The translations under genes and the position numbers were made by a program. DNA of 29,234 bases. It comes from UBA1181 sp045226255. GTDB lineage: Bacteria; Bacteroidota; Bacteroidia; Bacteroidales; Paludibacteraceae. The stretch is taken from the NCBI GenBank assembly GCA_045226255.1, contig JBGVCG010000038.1, forward strand, positions 1 to 29,234. The letters run 5' to 3'. Below, piece after piece: positions 23,105 to 29,234 of the stretch (position 1 is its first letter; every line of letters starts with the position of its first letter). The notes under the pieces were generated by a model, which was not told the origin of the DNA, made no database searches, and was given only the letters and a program-made list of their open reading frames with translations.

Positions 23105-24925
23105 ATGAGCGAAACGAAAAAGAAAGGGATACTTCAAGGCATAGATCAGGAGACGCTGATGCGATGGGGACTACGCATCCTCTTCTTCCTATTCGCATGG
23201 CTCTATTTGGGCATTGTAAAGGAGGATTTCCTCTACAAAATACAAGAATCCAACTATTTCCTCTATGACCGTCTTTTCCTACAGGAACTGGCATCCCGCA
23301 AGGCCGGGCTCATCATTCTAGCCGCACGATTCATTCTCCAATTCTGCTACTATCCACTTCTAGGGGCAGCCATTATAGCCTTGCTCCTATCAGGCATTGA
23401 AATGCTTGTCTCCAAGATGTTCCAGACCGGAAAGAAATGGTTCGTCATAGGGTTTCTTCCTCCTGTGCTCTTGCTCTATCTGTTCAATTCGGTCACGTAT
23501 GAAATATACGACACCTTCGAAATCTCTTACGGAATATGTAATATCATAGGGTTCTACTATATCTTGCTTTTATTCATGATATACAAGAGGATGAAAGACT
23601 CGATTGTGGGAGTCGCCATTCTCGCCCTCTTAGCACCCATAACCACCATATGGATGGGACCATACCCGATGGTTGCGCTGCTGATGTTCTTCACGGACGC
23701 GCTGTTCCGCAAGAAATACCCGATCGCAGGCATAACTCTCCCAATAGGGATCATCGTCAGCTATCTATCCGCACGCTACGCATCCTATCATGTCACGCCA
23801 GGATACTTCTCGTACGCATTGCTGCAACCATGGCCTATCGACTATTACCTCACACTCCATATCAAAACAATCATCGCCCATACCATCATCGCAATCGCAC
23901 TGACAAGCTTCCAGCTCTACAAAGAGCGAACGATACACAAGCTACAACCCTATGCGAACATGGCAATCGGACTTCTTCTCATGGTGGGCGTAGCCGTAGG
24001 ATGCAAACATCATAAAACGTTCGACGACGAACTCAGGTTACAACACCTCGCCCACATAGGAGAGTGGGAACAGATGACGAAAGAAATGAAGAAGATGCAA
24101 GAGACCACAAGGGTCATCGCTGCCTATAGGGCCGTCGCACTCATAGCAACCGACCAATTAGTCGATAAGATCTTCAACTACGACTATAGATACTACCACT
24201 CGCTATTCCCCCACTACTGCGAGGAGGTTTCCTACTATCCCGAACTCTTGCTACTCGGATCCATGCCCCAAGTTAGTTACAGGTGGTGTATGGAGTTCTT
24301 CACAGATACCGACAAGAAGCTCTATTTGGTCAAACACATGGCATTATGCTCCTTCATCAACGAAGAGTACGAATTAACCCAAAGATACCTGAGACTTCTC
24401 AAAGAGACCCAATTCTACAAGCAATGGGCGGAAGAGATGTCCAATTGTCTGGACAATCCGGACGATTACTACAAGAAATACCCATACCTCGTAAGAGTGA
24501 AGGCTGGTATACCAACCATGGAGAGGAGCGGAATCTTCAACGGTGCCACAACCGTCTATGACAGGTTCACCGCACTCCCCAACATCACCGCCATCAAAAG
24601 ATTATATACACGCCTCTACAGAAGGCAGTTGGACGAATTGGAAAAAGAAACGCTGAGATCACATATGTTGCAGAAAGGGAAACTCCCGAAATATGTGCAG
24701 GAAGGACTAGTACTGAAGGCGAGACTCACCAACAACATGAATATTTTACAGAGATTCCCCATAGAGAAGGATGTCTACGAGTACGTGATAAACTTTACAG
24801 ACTACTACGTGAAACACCACATGGAAAAAGATCTGGATGTAAAGATGAAGAAAAAATTCGGGTACTCTTATAGTTACTTTTTCAGCTTTGGGGTTGGTGC
24901 CAACCTAAAAATAGAGGAAAAATGA
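23105..24925 (+). CDS. DUF6057 family multi-spanning membrane protein
   Basis: The 606-residue protein has an N-terminal hydrophobic half with about ten predicted helices (about 15-310), then a C-terminal soluble half of paired helices that looks like TPR or similar repeats (about 315-590; for example LRLQHLAHIGEWEQMTKEMKKM). This architecture fits the DUF6057 family, found in Bacteroidota. The gene lies 24 nt after proB and overlaps the following TolB-like lipoprotein by 4 nt (ATGA), so the two are probably made together. The function is unknown; a membrane component of an envelope complex is an inference from the pairing. Confidence 0.8.
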   Translation: MSETKKKGILQGIDQETLMRWGLRILFFLFAWLYLGIVKEDFLYKIQESNYFLYDRLFLQELASRKAGLIILAARFILQFCYYPLLGAAIIALLLSGIEMLVSKMFQTGKKWFVIGFLPPVLLLYLFNSVTYEIYDTFEISYGICNIIGFYYILLLFMIYKRMKDSIVGVAILALLAPITTIWMGPYPMVALLMFFTDALFRKKYPIAGITLPIGIIVSYLSARYASYHVTPGYFSYALLQPWPIDYYLTLHIKTIIAHTIIAIALTSFQLYKERTIHKLQPYANMAIGLLLMVGVAVGCKHHKTFDDELRLQHLAHIGEWEQMTKEMKKMQETTRVIAAYRAVALIATDQLVDKIFNYDYRYYHSLFPHYCEEVSYYPELLLLGSMPQVSYRWCMEFFTDTDKKLYLVKHMALCSFINEEYELTQRYLRLLKETQFYKQWAEEMSNCLDNPDDYYKKYPYLVRVKAGIPTMERSGIFNGATTVYDRFTALPNITAIKRLYTRLYRRQLDELEKETLRSHMLQKGKLPKYVQEGLVLKARLTNNMNILQRFPIEKDVYEYVINFTDYYVKHHMEKDLDVKMKKKFGYSYSYFFSFGVGANLKIEEK

Positions 24926-26571
24926 GGAAGAAAAGACTATTCAGATTTTACATCGCATCATTGGGAATATGCATTTTGTCGTGCTGCACATCACAACTAC
25001 CCAAAGAGGCGAAGGAAACAAACCAGGAAGTAACTACTTACCCGGATGTGAAAGGTGTCACCATACCTAAAAGCCTCGCACCTCTCAACTTTATCATAGA
25101 GAACCAATCTGACCAATCGATGGTGGAGATTAAGAATGAAAACGGAGGATGCATCATACAAAAGGCCACAAACGACAACGAAATCCTATTCAACGAAAAG
25201 GAATGGAAAAAGCTATTGTCGGAAACGGGGAACGGCAACCTACATTGCACCACATACCTGAAAAAGGGGGATCAGTGGGAGAAACTCAAACCATTCACCA
25301 TCAACGTATTGGATGTGCCAATCGACTCTTTCGTGACCTATCGTCTCATAGAACCCTCCTTCATGAGTACAGGGCAAATAGGGTTGTACGAATTTAACAT
25401 GACAACAGGCACGGAGAAAATCATCATGCGCAGATGCCAGAACCAGACCACAGAAAAGATGCACGATCAGAGCTGCGTGAACTGCCATTGCGCACAGAAG
25501 AAAAACCCTAAAAACAAGATGTTCTACTACCGTGGAAAGGATGGCGGAATGCTCCTAACCTACAACGGCAAAATAACTAAAATAGAAACCAAGGTCGCTT
25601 GCATGTTCAGAGGCACAACCTACCCCGCTTGGCATCCTTTCCTGCCCTACATCATCTTCTCCGAGAACGAGGTGCAGCAAGACTTCCCTACTATGATGAA
25701 GGGAAAGGTACAAATATATGATAGACAGGCGGACCTTATCCTCTACGACATCGAGAAGAACGAGACATACATAGTGAACGAAACCAGACAAATGGAGACC
25801 AACCCGACATGGAGCCCAGACGGTCAATATGTCTATTTCGCTTACTCAGACTCGGTAATGAGAAGGGATAATTTCCCTGAATTCGAGTATCCCAAGCTGA
25901 AATATGATATCGCCAGAATCAAATTCAATCCTGAGGACAAATCTTTCAGTCAACCTGAAATCGTCTTGAACATGAACCAATTCAATAGAAGCGCCACATT
26001 CCCTAGGATTTCCCCAGACAACAAATTCCTATTGGTGGTCATATCTAATTTCGGCGCATCCCCTCACACACACAAAGAGGCGGACCTCTATGTCATGAAC
26101 ATGGAAACGAAGGAACTCATCAAATGCGACGAGGCCAATAGCGACGAGGCGGAAAGCTACCATGACTTTTCCTCCCAATCCAACTGGTTCGTTTTCTACT
26201 CACGCAGGGAAGACGGCAACTACGGAAGAGCTTACATCTCATACATCGATAGCACAGGGAAATGCACAAAGCCATTCCAACTGCCCCACAAGGACCCTCA
26301 AACCGACCGAAAAAGGCTTAAACTGTACAACATGGTCGAGTTCGCCAACGCAGGAGTAGTCTATAACGAATCAGACTTCTACGACGTGCTGTGGAACCAA
26401 GAGATCGTCCAATCAATCAGCGACCCTAGGAACAGGAAAGAGACCGACGCCAACACGGGAGCCACCAAGAAAAACGGAGGGCAAAAAGGGATGGACGGTA
26501 ACACAGGAGCCACCGTGAAGAACGATAGAAAAAATAAAATCAACGGAGAGAACGCCACCCACGGAGAATAG
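24922..26571 (+). CDS. TolB-like beta-propeller lipoprotein with heme-c motif
   Basis: The 549-residue protein has a lipoprotein signal ending ILSC (Cys21). A single CVNCH motif (residues 185-189) is a typical heme-c attachment site, with Met200 nearby as a possible axial ligand. The rest forms TolB/PD40-type beta-propeller repeats, including TNPTWSPDGQYVYFAYSDS and TFPRISPDNKFLLVVISNF. The C-terminal 45 residues are low-complexity with a repeated NTGAT segment. It overlaps the DUF6057 gene by 4 nt. If the heme is attached, the protein may act in electron transfer or sensing in the periplasm; this has to be tested. Relatives with this combination occur in Bacteroidota. Confidence 0.82.
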   Translation: MRKKRLFRFYIASLGICILSCCTSQLPKEAKETNQEVTTYPDVKGVTIPKSLAPLNFIIENQSDQSMVEIKNENGGCIIQKATNDNEILFNEKEWKKLLSETGNGNLHCTTYLKKGDQWEKLKPFTINVLDVPIDSFVTYRLIEPSFMSTGQIGLYEFNMTTGTEKIIMRRCQNQTTEKMHDQSCVNCHCAQKKNPKNKMFYYRGKDGGMLLTYNGKITKIETKVACMFRGTTYPAWHPFLPYIIFSENEVQQDFPTMMKGKVQIYDRQADLILYDIEKNETYIVNETRQMETNPTWSPDGQYVYFAYSDSVMRRDNFPEFEYPKLKYDIARIKFNPEDKSFSQPEIVLNMNQFNRSATFPRISPDNKFLLVVISNFGASPHTHKEADLYVMNMETKELIKCDEANSDEAESYHDFSSQSNWFVFYSRREDGNYGRAYISYIDSTGKCTKPFQLPHKDPQTDRKRLKLYNMVEFANAGVVYNESDFYDVLWNQEIVQSISDPRNRKETDANTGATKKNGGQKGMDGNTGATVKNDRKNKINGENATHGE

Positions 26572-26625
26572 CACTTGCCCAAATCAATTCATAATGGGCT
26601 ACGTCGGACTAACGTTTCAGAATTA

Positions 26626-27534
26626 TTATTGGTTCATCGGGTGGAATCGGTTGACCTGATCCCGCAACAAATTCATATCGACATGAGTATAAATCTCTGT
26701 CGTGAGGATAGATTTATGTCCGAGCATCTCCTGAATCGCACGTAGATTAGCCCCGCCTTCTAGCAGATGCGTCGCGAAAGAGTGGCGGAAAGTGTGCGGA
26801 CTAATACTCTTCCGAATACCAGCCAACTCAGCGTAATATTTAACCAAATGGAACACCATGTTACGGGTAAGACGCGTACCCCGTCTATTGAGGAATACAA
26901 TGTCCTCCTCCCCCTTTTTAGGCTCAATGAAGGAACGGTCCTGCATCCAATAATTCAACTCTTTGATCGCACAATGTGAGATCGGCACGATACGTTGTTT
27001 GTCGCCCTTCCCTATGACGACGATATACTCATCCTTCAAATATAGATTCGAGACTTGCAGGTTGACCAATTCCGACACACGCAAACCACAACTGTACAAG
27101 ACCTCCAGCATAGCCCTGTTACGATGTCCCTGGGGGGAAGAGAGGTCAATCGCATCCAAGATGGAATCAATCTCCCCTATGGTCAACACCTCAGGCAATT
27201 TCAGACCAATCTTCGGGGATTCCAACAACTCGGTCGGATCCTCCTCCAACTTGCCATCAAGAATAAGATAGTGATAAAAAGATTTAATGCCAGAGACAAC
27301 ACGAGCCTGCGAACGACCACAGATACCAATATCGCTCAGGCCGACGAGGAAATCACGCAACACGTCCAAGTCCACATCGAGATAATCGATGTGCGCTTCC
27401 CGCAAATAGATCAGCAACTTGGAAAGATCCTCTAAATAAGCTGATGACGTATTCTCCGAGAAGGAGCGTTCAAGCAGCAAATAGGTACGGTAACCTGATA
27501 TATTACGGTCGGAGAGGAACGGATCAATGTTCAT
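26626..27534 (-). CDS. xerD: Tyrosine recombinase XerD/XerC
   Basis: The 302-residue protein contains the full set of tyrosine-recombinase residues: Arg152 (CGLRVSEL), Lys176 (GKGDKQR), His247 and Arg250 (HTFRHSFATH), His273 (GHKSILTTE) and Tyr282 (IYTH). The N-terminal SAM-like domain is present (about 10-100). Length and motifs fit the XerC/XerD group that resolves chromosome dimers, not phage integrases. It overlaps the end of aroQ by 11 nt and follows birA and aroQ in one transcript. XerD is the more likely subtype, but XerC cannot be excluded by reading. Confidence 0.9.
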   Translation of the reverse strand: MNIDPFLSDRNISGYRTYLLLERSFSENTSSAYLEDLSKLLIYLREAHIDYLDVDLDVLRDFLVGLSDIGICGRSQARVVSGIKSFYHYLILDGKLEEDPTELLESPKIGLKLPEVLTIGEIDSILDAIDLSSPQGHRNRAMLEVLYSCGLRVSELVNLQVSNLYLKDEYIVVIGKGDKQRIVPISHCAIKELNYWMQDRSFIEPKKGEEDIVFLNRRGTRLTRNMVFHLVKYYAELAGIRKSISPHTFRHSFATHLLEGGANLRAIQEMLGHKSILTTEIYTHVDMNLLRDQVNRFHPMNQ

Positions 27535-27970
27535 CTTCCTGCAATTCCTTATTGGCGTTGATTAGCGCCTCAATCGCAAGACGATAGGAGTCTAACCCGA
27601 AACCTGCGATGACACCCATGCAGACAGGGGAAAGGTATGAGAAATGACGGAACTCCTCACGCTTGTGGACGTTGGAGATATGGACCTCCACCACAGGGCA
27701 CTTCACCGAACGAATCGCATCCGCAATCGCCACGGAGGTGTGTGTGTAGGCCGCCGCATTCAAGACGATCCCGTCCGAAATGAAACCAGTCTCCTGTATG
27801 ATATTCACCAACTCCCCCTCGATATTGGATTGATAATACGAAATAGTGATGTCAGGATACATTTCTTGTAGACTTTCCAGATAATCCTCAAACGAACAGC
27901 AGCCATAGATTTCAGGCTCCCGCTTGCCCAACAAATTCAGATTAGGCCCGTTAATGATAATTATGTTCAT
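27524..27970 (-). CDS. aroQ: Type II 3-dehydroquinate dehydratase
   Basis: The 148-residue enzyme of the shikimate pathway dehydrates 3-dehydroquinate to 3-dehydroshikimate. Type II features are present: NGPNLNLLGKREPEIYG with Arg17 and the catalytic Tyr22, NAAAYTHTS with Asn71, and EVHISNVHKREEFR with His97 and Arg108. Length matches the usual dodecameric type II enzyme. The gene lies 3 nt after birA and overlaps xerD by 11 nt. All three are probably translated from a single mRNA. Confidence 0.95.
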   Translation of the reverse strand: MNIIIINGPNLNLLGKREPEIYGCCSFEDYLESLQEMYPDITISYYQSNIEGELVNIIQETGFISDGIVLNAAAYTHTSVAIADAIRSVKCPVVEVHISNVHKREEFRHFSYLSPVCMGVIAGFGLDSYRLAIEALINANKELQEDEH

Positions 27971-27973
27971 AAA

Positions 27974-28726
27974 CTATTTATTTGAAACTATAAAAGAAAC
28001 CTCTTTGAAAGCGTATTTTCGAACCTCACCACTCACCAAGCGAAGGGAGAGGATGCCATCATTAGCCACAGAATCGATTTTAGCTGCGAATGATCCCTTC
28101 TCGTCCGTGTAATAATAGAAATTGTCACCATGGTACATGGAAGCGAAATATTGAGCTCTAATCGTCGAAAAATCATTCTTTATGAGTTGCAGGTATCTCG
28201 CCTTAATGCACGCCACCAACCTCGGCAGTTCCGCCTCCAGATTGAAGGTTCGTTTCGTGGCCAACGCCATCGAAACCGGATTAGGCGCATCGGAGAGGAA
28301 TTTTTTCTGATTGACATTCAAGCCGATACCCACGACCGTATGGGAGATGGAACTACCGACAAGCAAATTCTCAATCAATATGCCGCAGATCTTCTTATTT
28401 TTCCAATATATGTCATTAGGCCATTTTATCGAGACAGAGGACAAACCCACACAATCGCGCAGATAATCCACAATGCCCAAAGAGACAAACTGAGAAAGCA
28501 GGAACTGCTCCGCTACAGAAACGCAAGAGGGGAAGAATAACATACTGAATGTCAAATTCTGACCCGCCTCAGATTCCCATGTGTTGGAAATCTGGCCTTT
28601 CCCTTCCGTCTGGAAATCGGACCATACCACCAAACCCTCCGTCAACGAATCATCGCAAGCAATTAGATGATGTAAATAATCGTTGGTAGAAGATGTCGAT
28701 GCAAGATGAATTAGGTTATCTCTCAT
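27974..28726 (-). CDS. birA: Biotin--[acetyl-CoA-carboxylase] ligase
   Basis: The 250-residue protein is a group I biotin ligase without an N-terminal DNA-binding domain, so it should only attach biotin, not regulate genes. The signature is LASTSSTNDYLHHL, then SDFQTEGKGQISNTWES (usual form GRGQ.GN.W), IKWPNDIYWKNKKICGILIE and VVGIGLNVNQ. A strong AAGGAG site lies 5 nt before the ATG (28732-28737). It is the first well-supported gene of the birA-aroQ-xerD cluster; a possible small peptide gene precedes it. Confidence 0.93.
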   Translation of the reverse strand: MRDNLIHLASTSSTNDYLHHLIACDDSLTEGLVVWSDFQTEGKGQISNTWESEAGQNLTFSMLFFPSCVSVAEQFLLSQFVSLGIVDYLRDCVGLSSVSIKWPNDIYWKNKKICGILIENLLVGSSISHTVVGIGLNVNQKKFLSDAPNPVSMALATKRTFNLEAELPRLVACIKARYLQLIKNDFSTIRAQYFASMYHGDNFYYYTDEKGSFAAKIDSVANDGILSLRLVSGEVRKYAFKEVSFIVSNK

Positions 28727-28758
28727 TATATCTCCTTATATTCGACAATCGATTGGTC

Positions 28759-28851
28759 TTACTCACCCAAGAACCACCATACCCACCAAAGGGTGAAGGC
28801 AACATAGAGATGTCGCCAGGATGAAGCCGTAGATGCGACTCCTGACAGCAT
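28759..28851 (-). CDS. Possible 30-residue Trp-rich peptide gene
   Basis: An ATG-started frame of 30 codons (MLSGVASTASSWRHLYVAFT, then LWWVWWFLGE) follows an AAGGAG ribosome binding site (28858-28863) at a 6-nt distance. The C-terminal half is a short hydrophobic segment with five Trp and two Phe, which could sit at or in the membrane. The start codon is in a hairpin (28806-28855). The gene lies 17 nt after the PorP/SprF stop and 32 nt before birA. It is not a known family to me; the support is the ribosome binding site and position only. Confidence 0.35.
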   Translation of the reverse strand: MLSGVASTASSWRHLYVAFTLWWVWWFLGE

Positions 28852-28868
28852 CTCTATCTCCTTTATTA

Positions 28869-29234
28869 CTATCTACAGAAGTGCTTCGTCACACACCAAG
28901 TGTAACCCAGCATGATCTCGTGTGATCCACCATTCTTACGTTGGAACTGCGTCAGACCCAACTGGTAGGCGTAACCCACATGGAATCCCTTGTAACGGAT
29001 ACCTCCCATCGCATAGAACGCCAACGGAGCAGGGTTGTTCTCGCTCTTGTCCAGCGTGTGGCGGTAGGAAAGTTGCAACCAATAAGAGAAATCCTTGTTG
29101 TCCGGAATCGTCTGCATATACTTCAGATTGAGGTCCAACTGCCTGTTCTTCTCCGTATTGAACTTGAACATCGCAGCCGGTTCGAGGGTAATCTCGTTCA
29201 CAAGGTCGAAGTCATAACCCAAGAATCCGAACAT
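28869..29234 (-). CDS. C-terminal end of a PorP/SprF-family type IX secretion protein
   Basis: A 121-residue open frame runs to the right edge; the ATG at the edge is likely internal, as family members are about 300 residues. The visible part contains the last beta-strands of an outer-membrane barrel: NLKYMQTIPDNKDFSYWLQL, YKGFHVGYAYQLGLTQF and the family-typical SHEIMLGY close to the C-terminus. PorP/SprF proteins are outer-membrane components of gliding and type IX secretion systems in Bacteroidota. The cargo-like ending of the DUF3472 protein elsewhere in the window is consistent with an active system. Whether this is the main PorP or one of several paralogs cannot be told. Confidence 0.8.
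   Translation of the reverse strand: MFGFLGYDFDLVNEITLEPAAMFKFNTEKNRQLDLNLKYMQTIPDNKDFSYWLQLSYRHTLDKSENNPAPLAFYAMGGIRYKGFHVGYAYQLGLTQFQRKNGGSHEIMLGYTWCVTKHFCR

Noticed and set aside
26571..26626. Terminator between the convergent lipoprotein and xerD genes
   Set aside because: Only a 5-bp stem (GCCCA/TGGGC) with a long loop and no T run could be found.
26626..27534. Tyrosine recombinase as the integrase of a mobile island
   Set aside because: It lies in a tight housekeeping cluster with aroQ and birA, has XerC/XerD length and motifs, and no att-like repeats are seen nearby.
28806..28855. Hairpin after porP/sprF taken as a plain terminator
   Set aside because: No T run follows the stem on the minus strand, and the frame inside it has a strong ribosome binding site. 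A terminator role is not excluded, but is not supported.

Overview
The window looks like a chromosomal segment of a Bacteroidales bacterium (phylum Bacteroidota). Several signs agree. There is a PorP/SprF-type protein of the type IX secretion system, several Bacteroidota families (DUF3472, DUF6057, DUF4878-like and calycin-like lipoproteins), lipoproteins with acidic stretches just after the lipid-bearing cysteine, and repeated matches to the Bacteroides-type promoter TTTG-N19/20-TAnnTTTG upstream of tRNAs and genes. I cannot name genus or species. No rRNA, CRISPR array, prophage or insertion sequence is visible.

Layout. Positions 1-2571 (minus strand): the cut-off start of an exported protein, then a DUF3472 exported protein whose end resembles a type IX sorting domain, with a clear promoter and terminator. 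2859-5053 (minus): a compact set of an ApgM-type phosphoglycerate mutase/proposed homoserine kinase, a small DUF4878-like lipoprotein and a YiiX-like permuted papain-fold lipoprotein. 5213-5288: tRNA-Lys. 5584-6480: an M23/LysM cell-wall endopeptidase. 6814-10740 (minus): a calycin-like surface lipoprotein, a TonB-dependent receptor and an AraC-type regulator, then tRNA-Cys at 10796-10866. 10984-14490 (minus): a very large MMPL exporter fused to a PlsC acyltransferase, with a C-terminal part resembling a degenerate methyltransferase. Diverging from it, 14897-16516 (plus) is a phytoene-desaturase-like FAD oxidoreductase whose 3' end runs over the promoter of an initiator tRNA (16529-16601). A 58-aa membrane protein follows, then a strong two-way terminator.

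17290-26571 (plus) is a seven-gene run with gaps of 34 nt or less, or 4-nt overlaps: proC, an XRE/cupin regulator, two tandem paralogous acyl-CoA/acyl-AMP ligases, proB, a DUF6057 membrane protein and a TolB-like lipoprotein with a heme-c (CxxCH) motif. Two proline biosynthesis genes thus bracket a regulator and a duplicated acyl-activating enzyme; proA is not present. 26626-28726 (minus) is a tight housekeeping cluster birA-aroQ-xerD. It is preceded by a possible 30-aa Trp-rich peptide gene and the C-terminal end of the PorP/SprF protein at the right edge.

Points most worth a second look: a small family of ATTTACTATTTA-based repeats in three intergenic regions; the duplicated ligases, with patches of near-identical DNA; the putative heme-bearing beta-propeller lipoprotein paired with DUF6057; the decayed methyltransferase-like tail on the MMPL-PlsC fusion; the oxidoreductase reading frame that overlaps a tRNA promoter; and the small peptide gene whose start codon lies in a hairpin. 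All calls come from reading the sequence and from memory of the families; no database search was run.
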